A DNA stretch of 64,000 nucleotides from Clostridiales bacterium. GTDB taxonomy: Bacteria; Bacillota; Clostridia; Lachnospirales; Lachnospiraceae. This document shows positions 43,216-52,794 of the stretch, in pieces; within the stretch, counting starts at the first letter, position 1, and each line of letters begins with the position of its first letter. The notes below the pieces were generated by a model that searched no databases, was not told the origin of the DNA, and saw only the letters and a program-made list of their open reading frames with translations. Where the stretch lies: NCBI GenBank assembly GCA_019424245.1, contig JAHYZV010000009.1:12487-76486 (forward strand). The letters are read 5' to 3'. Position numbers and translations under genes: made by a program.

Positions 43216-43833
43216 CTAATCATTAAGCAGATTTATAATCAGCTCTTTGTTGACAGACTTAATCAAGGAAGCATACTGTCTGAGCTTCTCTACTTTTTCT
43301 GTATGATTCTGGCTTATATATATATCCTTTAAATCAGCATAGCATGAGCGGATATCTGAACCAATGCGTATACTATATTCAAGATAATGTGTGGCATCAG
43401 TGATATCATCCTGCTCTTTAAGAATATGTCCAAGGATCGCAAGATTCTTTATAAGCAGTGTGTAATTATCTTCATACTCTGTAAGAGCCTCAAGATTAGC
43501 AACGCCATACTTAAGCTTTAAATCAGTGTTCGAATATTCTGTAAGGTTAATTATATTTTTATCCTTAACAGATATGATTTTATTGTATGCGCTGTCAGCC
43601 TCCGGGTTGTTTTTTAGAATATCTGACAGTAAAGTGTTATTTTCTTTAACAGGAAGAGTTGTGTCCCATTCGATATATTTTAAAGTACTTATATCTTTCT
43701 TTCTTGTTGCGTTAGCTTTTTGCTCGCGTTCCCAGAACTTTTTAATGTTATTTTTCTGTGAAGTATCACTTTTTTTAATATAAAGTTGAATTGCAACTAA
43801 TATTATTATAAAATAAGGCAATATAAAATGCAT
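43216..43833 (-). CDS. Membrane-anchored TPR-like hypothetical protein
   Basis: 205 residues. N-terminal membrane helix (about 2-18), charged linker, then helical pairs: DNYTLLIKNLAILGHILKEQDD, TDATHYLEYSIRIGSDI, YADLKDIYISQNHTEKVEKLR, which look like tetratricopeptide repeats. Likely a protein-binding scaffold. No name recognised. Its promoter region overlaps with the opposite small ORF at 43870. Confidence 0.7.
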   Translation of the reverse strand: MHFILPYFIIILVAIQLYIKKSDTSQKNNIKKFWEREQKANATRKKDISTLKYIEWDTTLPVKENNTLLSDILKNNPEADSAYNKIISVKDKNIINLTEYSNTDLKLKYGVANLEALTEYEDNYTLLIKNLAILGHILKEQDDITDATHYLEYSIRIGSDIRSCYADLKDIYISQNHTEKVEKLRQYASLIKSVNKELIINLLND

Positions 43834-43869
43834 ATTAAACTCCTTGATGTATGCAGAAAAGAGGATATC

Positions 43870-43977
43870 ATGATTAATTTAAAGAATAACAAAACTAAAA
43901 GGGTTGTTGCAGCGGTTATAGTAGTCATTCTTATACTTGCGATGGTGCTTCCAATGGCAGTTTCAGCACTTATCTAG
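43870..43977 (+). CDS. Small 35-residue membrane protein
   Basis: Start ATG 43870 behind AGAGGAT, stop TAG at 43977. Sequence: basic N-terminus (MINLKNNKTKRV) and one helix of about 20 hydrophobic residues (VAAVIVVILILAMVLPMAVS). Pattern and good ribosome site suggest a real small membrane protein. It lies divergent to the TPR-like gene. Too short for normal gene callers. Confidence 0.6.
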   Translation: MINLKNNKTKRVVAAVIVVILILAMVLPMAVSALI

Positions 43978-44104
43978 AATAGAAAGCTGACAAAGCAGTA
44001 ATCCATCTATATAGGTAAGAGTTGCAATACCATGTGACCCTTACATCATAGTATAGTTGCAATTAAAAATATGTGCAAGAGAAAAATATGAAAAGGATGA
44101 TTAT

Positions 44105-45082
44105 ATGAAGACAGGAAAAGTGTCAGATACAATTCTATCCAGGTCGGTATTAAAACCTGTGAATACTGTACGTGGAAAGTATGTGAAAAGACTTGATATA
44201 GGACAGGATGCAGGAGAAGTGCAGTTAGCATGCCAGGCTGATATATCATCAGATTGCATGGATACATTGCTTATGGCAACAGCAAGTGGTTATATGCCTG
44301 TGATAAAGGCAGTTAATAACATATATGCAGCAGGTGGAGTTCCAGTTGGACTCAGTGACTGCATTGTCATGGATAAAGATTCAAGAGAAATACGTTTAAG
44401 AGAAGTTATAGCACAGCTTACGAGACAGTCAGCAATAACAGGAGTGTCAATAACAGGAGGCCATACAACAGTAAGTGGCAATGTGACATCTCCCATGGTT
44501 ACAGTTACAGCAGTAGGTGTAAGACAAGAGCAAAGAAAGCAGCCACAGCCTGGAGAAAGCATTATAATGACTGGATATATAGGGATGAGCGGGATAAGAC
44601 AGCTTATAGACAGTAATTCTGATATTGTACAGGCAAGGTATAGTGATGACTATACCGCAAAGGCGTATGGCAGCGATGAAGAACTGTATATAGGTGATGT
44701 TGTTGAGCTTTTAAGGAAGAATAATATAAACTGTTATATGCATGATGTTTCAGAAGGCGGGATATTCGGTGCTTTATGGGATATGAGCGAATATGGGCAT
44801 ACAGGACTTGATGTGGATATAAGAAGCATATCAGTCAGACAGGAAATAATAGAAATATGTGAGCTGCTTAATGTCAATCCATATGAGCTTGAATCCATGG
44901 GATGTTTGTTAATGACATCAGACAACGATTGTGATATTATAAATATACTTAAAAGCTGTAATATAGAGGCACAGGTTATAGGAAAGGTTATAAAAGGAAG
45001 CCAGCGCATACTTCATAACAAAGATGAGGAGAGGTTTCTTGATCTTCCTAAACAGGATGAACTGTATCGCAGTGTTGAGTAA
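44105..45082 (+). CDS. AIR synthase-related / HypE-like protein
   Basis: 325 residues of the PurM/HypE/SelD/ThiL fold: residues PVIKAVNNIYAAGGVPVGLSDCIVM and SITGGHTTVSGNVTSPMVTVTAVG are typical of the ATP-binding N-terminal domain, VSEGGIFGALWDMSEYGHTGLDVD of the C-terminal one. No other hydrogenase or purine genes are near. The HypE C-terminal Cys tail (PRIC) is absent, so it is a HypE-like protein of unknown role. Start 44105 follows AAAAGGA. Confidence 0.75.
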   Translation: MKTGKVSDTILSRSVLKPVNTVRGKYVKRLDIGQDAGEVQLACQADISSDCMDTLLMATASGYMPVIKAVNNIYAAGGVPVGLSDCIVMDKDSREIRLREVIAQLTRQSAITGVSITGGHTTVSGNVTSPMVTVTAVGVRQEQRKQPQPGESIIMTGYIGMSGIRQLIDSNSDIVQARYSDDYTAKAYGSDEELYIGDVVELLRKNNINCYMHDVSEGGIFGALWDMSEYGHTGLDVDIRSISVRQEIIEICELLNVNPYELESMGCLLMTSDNDCDIINILKSCNIEAQVIGKVIKGSQRILHNKDEERFLDLPKQDELYRSVE

Positions 45083-45152
45083 AACTGGCTGTACTATATA
45101 TAGATAAGAAGTGCAGCATTAAAACTATAATTAATTGAAAGGGTATAATGAT

Positions 45153-45635
45153 ATGAGAGAAAAAATCCTTAACTTGTTAGAAAAAAATGCAAGAATAGAC
45201 ATTCACGATATGGCGGTTATGCTTGGAGTCGCGGAGCATGAAGTCGCGAATGAGATTGCAGACATGGAAAAGGAACATATTATATGTGGTTACAATACCC
45301 TTATCAATTGGGATAAAACAGGTGAAGAGAAGGTCACTGCACTCATAGAGGTTAAAGTTACACCACAAAGAGGACTTGGCTTTGACAGTATAGCTGAGAC
45401 TATTTATAAGTATGATGAAGTGACATCAGTATATCTTATGTCTGGTGGATTCGATTTTACAGTTATAATCGAAGGTAAAACTATGAAGTCTGTTGCACAG
45501 TTCGTTAATACTAAGCTTGCACCACTTGATTCTGTATTAAGTACATCTACACATTTTGTACTTAAGAAGTATAAAGATTATGGAACTGTATTAGACGAGG
45601 AATATAAGGATGAAAGGATGCTGGTGACACCATGA
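45153..45635 (+). CDS. Lrp/AsnC-family transcription regulator
   Basis: 160 residues: winged HTH (about 1-55) and an RAM ligand domain (about 65-150; VTALIEVKVTPQRGLGFDSIAETIYKYDEV). Overlaps the aminotransferase by 4 bp (ATGA), so it probably regulates or co-acts with it through an amino acid ligand. Start ATG 45153 after AAAGGG. Confidence 0.92.
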   Translation: MREKILNLLEKNARIDIHDMAVMLGVAEHEVANEIADMEKEHIICGYNTLINWDKTGEEKVTALIEVKVTPQRGLGFDSIAETIYKYDEVTSVYLMSGGFDFTVIIEGKTMKSVAQFVNTKLAPLDSVLSTSTHFVLKKYKDYGTVLDEEYKDERMLVTP

Positions 45636-46792
45636 GAAATGCTTTATCTAAGAAAATTATTGATATTCAGCCATCTGGTATCAGAAAGTTCTTCGATGTT
45701 GTAAATGAGATTCCGGATGCTATTTCACTAGGTGTTGGAGAGCCTGATTTTGATACACCATGGAATGTAAGAGAAGAAGGAATATATGCACTTGAAAAGG
45801 GACGTACATTCTATACATCCAATGCCGGACTGAAAGAATTAAGAGAAGAAATATGTAACTATGTGGCAAGGAAATATAACGTGGTATACAATCCGCTGAA
45901 AGAAACTCTTGTTACTGTTGGTGGAAGTGAAGCCATAGATATAGCTTTAAGATGTATGGTAGATCCTGGTGATGAGGTCATAATACCTCAGCCAAGCTAT
46001 GTCTCATATCTTCCATGTGCTGTTATGGCAGATGCAGTACCAGTGTTTGTTAATCTTAAGGAAGAGAACCAGTTCAAGCTTACAAAAGAAGAACTTCTTG
46101 AACATATTACGGATAAGACAAAGATACTTATTATGCCATTCCCTAATAATCCAACAGGTGCAATCATGACAAGGGAAGAGCTTATGGAGCTTGTACCAGT
46201 TATTATAGAGAATGATTTATATATTATATCAGATGAGATATATTCAGAGCTTACATATGGTGATGAAAGGCATTGTTCTATAGCAAGCCTTCCAGGCATG
46301 AAGGAAAGAACTATTATGATTAATGGTTTCTCCAAGGCATTTGCCATGACAGGATGGAGATTAGGATATGCATGTGGTCCGGACTATATTATAAAACAGA
46401 TGATAAAGCTTCATCAGTATGCTATCATGTGTGCACCTACAAACAGTCAGTTTGCAGCAGTTGAGGCACTTAAAAACTGTGACATGGAAGTTGAAAAGAT
46501 GGTTACTGCTTACGATCAGAGAAGAAGATATCTTGTCCATGAATTAAGAGAGATGGGTATAGATTGTTTTGAACCATTTGGTGCATTTTATATATTCCCA
46601 TCTATTAAAAAATTCGGAATGACATCTGAAGAGTTTGCAAACAAACTTCTTGAAGACCAGAAGTTAGCAGTAGTTCCGGGAACGGCGTTTGGCGAAAGTG
46701 GAGAAGGCTTTGTAAGAATATCATATGCATATTCACTAGATAGTCTTAAAGAAGGACTAAGAAGGATAAAGAACTTTATAAATAAGCTATGA
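45632..46792 (+). CDS. Class I/II pyridoxal-phosphate aminotransferase
   Basis: 386 residues, fold type I. PLP-Lys in NGFSKAFAMTGWRLGYA (about residue 235), NNPTGAIM with the Asn, and SDEIYSEL with the Asp. Resembles the aromatic/aspartate group (AraT/PatA). Co-translated with the Lrp regulator, fitting amino acid metabolism; substrate not readable. Confidence 0.93.
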   Translation: MRNALSKKIIDIQPSGIRKFFDVVNEIPDAISLGVGEPDFDTPWNVREEGIYALEKGRTFYTSNAGLKELREEICNYVARKYNVVYNPLKETLVTVGGSEAIDIALRCMVDPGDEVIIPQPSYVSYLPCAVMADAVPVFVNLKEENQFKLTKEELLEHITDKTKILIMPFPNNPTGAIMTREELMELVPVIIENDLYIISDEIYSELTYGDERHCSIASLPGMKERTIMINGFSKAFAMTGWRLGYACGPDYIIKQMIKLHQYAIMCAPTNSQFAAVEALKNCDMEVEKMVTAYDQRRRYLVHELREMGIDCFEPFGAFYIFPSIKKFGMTSEEFANKLLEDQKLAVVPGTAFGESGEGFVRISYAYSLDSLKEGLRRIKNFINKL

Positions 46793-46907
46793 TGATTCAA
46801 TGTCGTATTCTCTTAGCCATCTATATGAAAGCCAGGTTAATAGCAGCTGGTTTTATACATTAAGGTAAATGTTAATTGAGTTTAAATACAGACAGGAGGA
46901 ACAGAAT

Positions 46908-47381
46908 ATGGCAGGTATTAGTGCGGATTTGATAAACCCATTTCTTATGGCAGCAACAAGCATTATGAAAGACATATGTCAGACAGATATGAGTATAGGA
47001 AAACCATATGTTAAGAAAACTGAGTTCGAGGATGAAACTGTTGCGATTATGATAGGTATTACAGGTGAGATGAAGGGGCAGGTACTTATGGCGTTTTCAT
47101 ATGCCAATGCACTTAACGTAGCCTCAAGAATGATGATGGGAATGCCTGTAACAGAGCTTGACGATATGGCAACAAGTGCTATAAGTGAACTTGGAAATAT
47201 GATTATGGGTAATGCAGCAACCATATTTTCAACAAAGGGAATTGTGATAGATATAACACCACCGACTGTATGTCAGGGCTCTATGACGATAACACAGACA
47301 TATGCACAGAATATATGTGTTCCTATACAGGCAGGAGATGGACTTTCACTTGAGCTTGATATAGCTATTAAGACGGAATAA
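46908..47381 (+). CDS. cheX: CheX-type chemotaxis phosphatase
   Basis: 157 residues. CheC/CheX/FliY phosphatase motif visible in SAISELGNMIMGNAA (Glu and Asn of the active pair). CheX removes phosphate from CheY-P in motile bacteria. The single motif matches CheX. Start 46908 behind AGGAGGA. No other chemotaxis gene is in the window. Confidence 0.88.
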   Translation: MAGISADLINPFLMAATSIMKDICQTDMSIGKPYVKKTEFEDETVAIMIGITGEMKGQVLMAFSYANALNVASRMMMGMPVTELDDMATSAISELGNMIMGNAATIFSTKGIVIDITPPTVCQGSMTITQTYAQNICVPIQAGDGLSLELDIAIKTE

Positions 47382-47408
47382 GAGAAAGGACTAACAGAAA
47401 GAAATAAT

Positions 47409-47909
47409 ATGCTTAATATAGTGTTACATGAACCAGAAATGCCAGCTAATACTGGAAATATAGGAAGAACATGTGTGGCAGCAGGAGCAAGGCTGCATCT
47501 TATAGAACCATTAGGCTTTAGCATTAATGATAAGATGGTTAAAAGAGCAGGGCTTGATTACTGGGATAAACTGGATGTTACGGTTTATAACGATTATGAG
47601 GATTTTCTGAAAAAGAATCCAGGTGCTAAAATATATATGGCAACAACCAAGGCACATAAAACATATTCTGATGTGCATTATGAAGATGACTGCTATATAA
47701 TGTTTGGTAAGGAAAGCGCAGGTATTCCAGAGGATATTCTTGTTTCTAGTGAAGATACATGTATAAGAATACCCATGATAGGAGATATAAGGTCTTTAAA
47801 CCTGTCGAATTCGGTTGCAATAGTGGCATATGAAGCATTAAGGCAGCATGATTTTAAAGACATGCGCCTTAATGGACATCTGCATAAGCTTCATTGGAAG
47901 GATGAATAG
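47409..47909 (+). CDS. trmL: tRNA (cytidine(34)-2'-O)-methyltransferase
   Basis: 166 residues, SpoU-type knot methyltransferase. EPEMPANTGNIGRTC at the N-terminus, LIEPLGFSINDKMVKRAGLDYW, and IRIPMIGDIRSLNLSNSVAI are the three SPOUT motifs. Methylates the wobble base of tRNA-Leu. Follows cheX by 27 bp. Confidence 0.94.
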   Translation: MLNIVLHEPEMPANTGNIGRTCVAAGARLHLIEPLGFSINDKMVKRAGLDYWDKLDVTVYNDYEDFLKKNPGAKIYMATTKAHKTYSDVHYEDDCYIMFGKESAGIPEDILVSSEDTCIRIPMIGDIRSLNLSNSVAIVAYEALRQHDFKDMRLNGHLHKLHWKDE

Positions 47910-47957
47910 TAGTAGTACAGCTAAAGGTTTTCCAGTGGCTAACAGATAGTATAGTAT

Positions 47958-49376
47958 TTACTTTTTATCTAGTGGGAGTGTGAATATAAATTCAGTTCCT
48001 ACATCTTTAGTGCTTATGACATCGATATGTTCTTCATGGGCCTGGATAATTTCTTTGACAATAGACAGTCCAAGACCAGAACCTTTTTTATCCCGGCCTC
48101 GTGAAGCATCTGATTTATAGAATCTGTCCCATATTTTGTCAATATCCTCTTTAGATATACCGCTTCCGGAATCTTTTATGGATATCTGTGCTTTTTCACC
48201 TTTTTCCCTGACGGTTACGTATATGAAAGAATTATCGTGGCTGAACTTTATTGCATTATCAATAAGATTATAAATAACCTGCTGGATTTTCTGCTTATCA
48301 GCTTTTACATTTTCAATATTCCCAGCAAATGTAAGGCTGAACTTGATGTTTTTTTTCTTACATGTTCCCTCAAGTGTTTCTATAGTATGTTTAATAACAG
48401 AGTTGATATCAAATGTGCTTATATCAAGCCGTACGCTTTTAGGGTCAAGCTCATTAAGCGTAAGGATATTACTTGTAAGCTTAGTAAGTCGGTCAGTCTC
48501 AAAAAGAACAATGTTTATATACTTATTTATCATCTCAGCAGGTATGGTGCCATCCTCAATAGCCTCAAGATACCCTTTTATAGAAGTAAGAGGAGAGCGG
48601 AAATCATGGGATATGTTAGATAAGAATTTCTGCTGGAATTTATCCATTTCGTTTAATTCCTGTGCCATATAGTCAAGTGATGCCGCAAGTCGTCCTATTT
48701 CGTCGTTGTGTTTAGACTGTATGCGGTAAGACAGATTTCCTTTTCCATATTCGATAGTTGCTTTAGTAAGTTCGTTTATAGGTGCATGTATATATACAAA
48801 ATATAATATGAGCATAGATAAAGACAATATCATAGAAATAGCAAGTGTCAGATAGTTAGTGTTAAATGTCTGGTAAACACGGTCGGTAAGCACACTTTCA
48901 GGAAGGTTTATGACAACATATCCAACAATTGAAAAATCACTGGTTATAGGAGAATACACACTAAGCATATTTTCGTTGAACAGCCCAAAAAAGTTGCCAA
49001 GGTGAGAGTGCTCTCCGTTAAGGCTTCCGTAGTCAAAGTCTTCCACTTCATAAAGGCAGTCTTCTTTGGATGCCTTGCCTGTATATCCAGTGTCAAGCAG
49101 TACTTTTCCTTCAGGCTCAATAAACATTATGCGTGTATTATTAAGATGGGATAATATGTTAAGATTAGTTCTTATAGCCGGCATACGATTAGAGGCAAGA
49201 AAGTCAGTACCATATTCAACAGATATTTGTGTTGCCTGCTGATAAAGATTATTGGAATAATAATTATATATTCTGTTATAATCACATCTATAGCATATAG
49301 TTGTAACAGCTGCAAAGCTGGTTATGGCAACAACTATATATAGTAAAATCTGCTTTATAAGCATATTGTATTTCAT
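47958..49376 (-). CDS. Sensor histidine kinase (PhoR/ResE type)
   Basis: 472 residues. Two membrane helices (about 8-28 and 175-195) flank an outside sensor domain, followed by HAMP, HisKA with SHDFRSPLTS (phospho-His) and HATPase with NLIDNAIKFS, DSGSGIS and GSGLGLSIV. Partner is the response regulator gene that precedes it in transcription order (49492-50193), with 63 bp between the leader element and that gene's stop. Start is ATG 49376, overlapping the stop of the leader peptide (ATGA). Confidence 0.93.
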   Translation of the reverse strand: MKYNMLIKQILLYIVVAITSFAAVTTICYRCDYNRIYNYYSNNLYQQATQISVEYGTDFLASNRMPAIRTNLNILSHLNNTRIMFIEPEGKVLLDTGYTGKASKEDCLYEVEDFDYGSLNGEHSHLGNFFGLFNENMLSVYSPITSDFSIVGYVVINLPESVLTDRVYQTFNTNYLTLAISMILSLSMLILYFVYIHAPINELTKATIEYGKGNLSYRIQSKHNDEIGRLAASLDYMAQELNEMDKFQQKFLSNISHDFRSPLTSIKGYLEAIEDGTIPAEMINKYINIVLFETDRLTKLTSNILTLNELDPKSVRLDISTFDINSVIKHTIETLEGTCKKKNIKFSLTFAGNIENVKADKQKIQQVIYNLIDNAIKFSHDNSFIYVTVREKGEKAQISIKDSGSGISKEDIDKIWDRFYKSDASRGRDKKGSGLGLSIVKEIIQAHEEHIDVISTKDVGTEFIFTLPLDKK

Positions 49377-49417
49377 ATCAATCTCCATTCTTGCGTGTGA
49401 AAAATCTTATTTTTCAC
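49373..49417 (-). CDS. Putative 14-residue leader peptide overlapping the kinase start
   Basis: GTG at 49417 behind GGGAG, 14 codons (MKNKIFHTQEWRLI), stop TGA overlapping the kinase ATG as ATGA. The shared start MKNKIFHTQ equals the leader before spoIIE. Overlap suggests translational coupling. No proof of translation. Confidence 0.45.
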   Translation of the reverse strand: MKNKIFHTQEWRLI

Positions 49418-49428
49418 ACTAATCTCCC
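49389..49428 (-). repeat. Dispersed 40-bp palindromic leader element, copy 2
   Basis: Exact reverse complement of 30547-30586. Palindrome at 49395-49419. Lies between the response regulator stop and the kinase start and carries ribosome site and start of the leader peptide. Here the second hairpin of copy 1 is missing and the element runs straight into the kinase ribosome site. Confidence 0.85.
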
Positions 49429-49491
49429 ATCTTAAATGTGTGTATGGTGCTTAAGTGCATAACAGCCATGCATGAATACGTATATAAAGCA

Positions 49492-50193
49492 TTATCTGGT
49501 TACGAACTTATAGCCGATACCCCATACTGTTTCTATTGCCCATTTGTCATGGTCATTTATTTTTTCACGTATTCTTTTAATGTGTACATCCACAGTTCTT
49601 GTATCACCTATATAATCATAGCCCCATATATTGTCAAGGAGCTGTTCTCTTGTAAATACCTGGTTAGGAGCCGAAGCAAGAAAATACAGCAGCTCGAGCT
49701 CTTTTGGCGGCATTTCTACTGATTTTTTATAGTAGGTTACTGAATAGTTATCAAGATTGACAACAAGGTCAGGATAAGTTACACATTTGGAAGATTCGTT
49801 AGGAGTTATTGCTGACTGAGGAAGATGATAGCGTCTTAAAACTGCCTTGACACGGGCAACCAGCTCCTTGGTTTCAAATGGTTTAATCATATAATCATCT
49901 GCCCCAAGTTCAAGCCCAAGAACTTTATCAAATGTCTCACCTTTTGCAGATAACATAATTATAGGGGTGTTATTATTCTTTCTTATTTCCCTGCATACCT
50001 GATAACCATCAATACCAGGAAGCATAAGATCAAGAAGGATGAGATTGGGCTTGAATGAAGGAAGTGCATCTAGTGCACTTTCCCCATCATATACAATCTT
50101 TGTTTCAAAACATTCTTTAGTAAGATACAGAGAAATCAATTCTGCTATATTTTCATCATCATCCACGATAAGGATTTTTTGTTTAGTAACCAT
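49492..50193 (-). CDS. OmpR/PhoB-family response regulator
   Basis: 233 residues. Receiver domain with VDDDEN, phospho-Asp in LILLDLMLPGIDG (about residue 54), and Lys in YMIKPFE; then winged HTH with GDTRTVDVHIKRIREKI. Resembles PhoP/ResD type. The kinase gene follows in the same direction. mutS2 lies upstream with 40 bp. Confidence 0.95.
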   Translation of the reverse strand: MVTKQKILIVDDDENIAELISLYLTKECFETKIVYDGESALDALPSFKPNLILLDLMLPGIDGYQVCREIRKNNNTPIIMLSAKGETFDKVLGLELGADDYMIKPFETKELVARVKAVLRRYHLPQSAITPNESSKCVTYPDLVVNLDNYSVTYYKKSVEMPPKELELLYFLASAPNQVFTREQLLDNIWGYDYIGDTRTVDVHIKRIREKINDHDKWAIETVWGIGYKFVTR

Positions 50194-50233
50194 AAGGGGT
50201 CTCCTTTTCTTTACGATAAAATATCATAGTATG

Positions 50234-52609
50234 TCAGTCTTTAAATGTAACAATAGTCACGCCTTCGGCCCCTTCACCTATCTGTCCTAAGCGGAACTCT
50301 TTTATATAAGGTATTCCACGAAGATAAGAGGTTATACCGGAGCGCAGTGCACCTGTGCCTTTACCATGTACAATTCTTACCTGTGGAATCTTCGCAATAT
50401 ATGCATCATCAAGATATTTATCAAGTACTGCTATTGCTTCATCTACGGTATAACCAAGGAGATTTATTTCCGATGAAACAGAAGAAGACTTTGACATTTT
50501 GATTTTACTTGAACCGCTGCCAGACTTTGAAGCTGCTGCTTTATTATCTTCTGGGTCTTTATAGCCTTTAAGGATAGCAAGATTTTTTATATCCATCTTG
50601 GTATTAAGGCTTCCTATAAGTACAGAAACCTGATTTTTGTTCTTGTGTACCTGTGTAACTGTACCTATAACATTCATAGTGAGAACCTTAACATGCATGC
50701 CAGGCTTGAATTCAGATATATCATGAGCCTTTATGGTCTGAGGTTTAACTGGTTCAAGTTTAAGCTTTTCCTGACGGTTGTTTATTTTTTCGCGTATTTC
50801 ACTACGATGCTTTTCAAGCTCTTTGACTGACATACCATGCTTATTCATGGCATTAATAGTCTTATCTGCATATTCCTTGGCATCACGAAGTATGCGTGCA
50901 GCATCTTCGTTGGCTTTTCTTATGATTTTATCAGTACGCTCATCAAGCCTTTCAGTTTTCTTTGTGAGTTCAGCTTTTAGGGTCTTAATCTGTTCCTTAT
51001 ACTGAGCCAGCTCTTCGCGTTCTTTTTCAATAGTTACACGGCTTTGTTCAAGGTCTGTTACAAGATCTTCGAATCTTATATCTTCTGAATCAAGACGTCT
51101 TGAAGCATCAGCTATGATTTCATCAGATAAGCCAAGCTTTTTTGATATTGCAAATGCATTACTTTTGCCAGGAATACCAATAAGAAGACGATAAGTAGGG
51201 CGAAGAGATTCAACATCAAACTCACAGCATGCATTTTCTACGCCATCAGTTGTAAGCGCATACATCTTGATTTCACTGTAGTGGGTTGTTGCCATAGTGG
51301 TTATTCCACGTTTGTGAAGATTATCAAGTATGGATATTGCGAGGGCTGCACCTTCAGTAGGATCAGTTCCGGCACCTATTTCATCAAACAATATAAGGCT
51401 TCTACTGTCAGCCTTCTTTAGGATATCAACAGTATTAGTCATATGTGAACTAAAGGTACTAAGACTCTGCTCAATACTCTGTTCATCACCGATATCAGCA
51501 AATATATCATCAAATACAGCTATATCGGAGTGGTCAAGTGCGGGGATGTTAAGCCCGGCCTCAGCCATAAGAGTAAGGAGACCTACAGTCTTTAGCGAAA
51601 CAGTTTTACCGCCGGTATTAGGACCAGTTATTATAAGAAGGTTAAAATCTGTTCCAAGGTATATATCAATCGGAACAACCTTATGTGGTTCAATGAGAGG
51701 ATGTCTTCCCTTCTTTATGTTAATGCGACCGTCAGTATTCATAACAGGACGGCTGCAGTTATAGTGCCTTGATAGCAGGGCTTTGGCAAATATACAATCA
51801 AGCTGTGTAAGAATGTTATAATCAGATAAAAGTGTATCAGTATGACAAGAGGCCTTTTCACTTAAGTCTGCAAGTATAACTTCAATCTCAGCCTGTTCTT
51901 TAAGTTCAAGCTCGCGAATATCGTTGTTAAGCTTAACAACAGAGGCAGGTTCTATAAAAAGTGTTGAGCCTGTGGCTGACTGGTCATGTACCATACCTGG
52001 CATTGCTGATTTGTATTCAGCTTTAACAGGAAGACAGAATCTTCCCTGCCTTGTTGTTATGACATAATCCTGAAGATATGTTCTTGTTGATGGTGAATTC
52101 AAAAGCTTATTAAGTTCAGTGTGTATGCGGTCAGCAGCCTGATTTTTTTTGCGTCTTATATCGCGCAGTGTAGAGCTTGCATCATCGCTTATCTCATCCT
52201 CTGATATAATACATTTCCTGATGGCATTCCCAAGAAGTGTAAGAGGGTCAAGAATATCTATCATAGGCTGGATAGAATCATTTCTTGTTTCATAATAGTT
52301 TTTAACATGAGCAGCACACTCAAGAAGCATGCTGATGTTAAGAAGCTCAAGAGCGTTAAGAGAGCTTCCAACCTTAAGACGGGCAAGACTTGCACGTATA
52401 TCCTTTATTCTTGAGAAATCTACGCTGCCTTTCTGGTAAACTCTTGTGAGAGCATCGTTTGTTTCATCAAGAGCTGCGTTGATATCATCAATGTTATTCA
52501 TTGGAACAAGAGCCTTAAGAGTCTGTCTGGCACCATCAGAACATGCCATAGACACAAGGGCTGATATTATTTTATTATATTCAAGTGTTATTAAAGTTTT
52601 TTTATTCAA
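50234..52609 (-). CDS. mutS2: MutS2 ribosome-rescue/recombination ATPase
   Basis: 791 residues. MutS core with P-loop GPNTGGKTVSLKT (about 333), Walker B LILFDEIGAGTDPTEG, and ATTHYSE; then a long coiled coil, KOW-like segment and C-terminal Smr nuclease domain (VRIVHGKGTGALRSGI). MutS2 acts on collided ribosomes (RqcU) in Bacillus, which would fit RqcP in this window. Initiation is ATG at 52609. Confidence 0.95.
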   Translation of the reverse strand: MNKKTLITLEYNKIISALVSMACSDGARQTLKALVPMNNIDDINAALDETNDALTRVYQKGSVDFSRIKDIRASLARLKVGSSLNALELLNISMLLECAAHVKNYYETRNDSIQPMIDILDPLTLLGNAIRKCIISEDEISDDASSTLRDIRRKKNQAADRIHTELNKLLNSPSTRTYLQDYVITTRQGRFCLPVKAEYKSAMPGMVHDQSATGSTLFIEPASVVKLNNDIRELELKEQAEIEVILADLSEKASCHTDTLLSDYNILTQLDCIFAKALLSRHYNCSRPVMNTDGRINIKKGRHPLIEPHKVVPIDIYLGTDFNLLIITGPNTGGKTVSLKTVGLLTLMAEAGLNIPALDHSDIAVFDDIFADIGDEQSIEQSLSTFSSHMTNTVDILKKADSRSLILFDEIGAGTDPTEGAALAISILDNLHKRGITTMATTHYSEIKMYALTTDGVENACCEFDVESLRPTYRLLIGIPGKSNAFAISKKLGLSDEIIADASRRLDSEDIRFEDLVTDLEQSRVTIEKEREELAQYKEQIKTLKAELTKKTERLDERTDKIIRKANEDAARILRDAKEYADKTINAMNKHGMSVKELEKHRSEIREKINNRQEKLKLEPVKPQTIKAHDISEFKPGMHVKVLTMNVIGTVTQVHKNKNQVSVLIGSLNTKMDIKNLAILKGYKDPEDNKAAASKSGSGSSKIKMSKSSSVSSEINLLGYTVDEAIAVLDKYLDDAYIAKIPQVRIVHGKGTGALRSGITSYLRGIPYIKEFRLGQIGEGAEGVTIVTFKD

Positions 52610-52719
52610 TGTAGTACTCCGATATATTATTTTTTATAAATGTATTTTACAGCATTTGCGCATAAAAAACTATATGATATAGTAATAAATATGCAAAAAA
52701 GGAACGCTTATTAATAGCT

Positions 52720-52746
52720 TTGACATAGTTTGTTCATAAATATAAG
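52720..52746 (+). promoter_or_regulatory. Possible promoter of the HtrA-like gene
   Basis: A perfect TTGACA (52720-52725) with TATAAG (52741-52746) at 15 bases; an alternative TATAAT lies at 52772-52777 without a good -35. Located in the divergent gap to mutS2. Confidence 0.4.
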
Positions 52747-52794
52747 TTATCATAAAAAGAGTAAATTATGATATAATGAGCGCTGAGGAATAAT

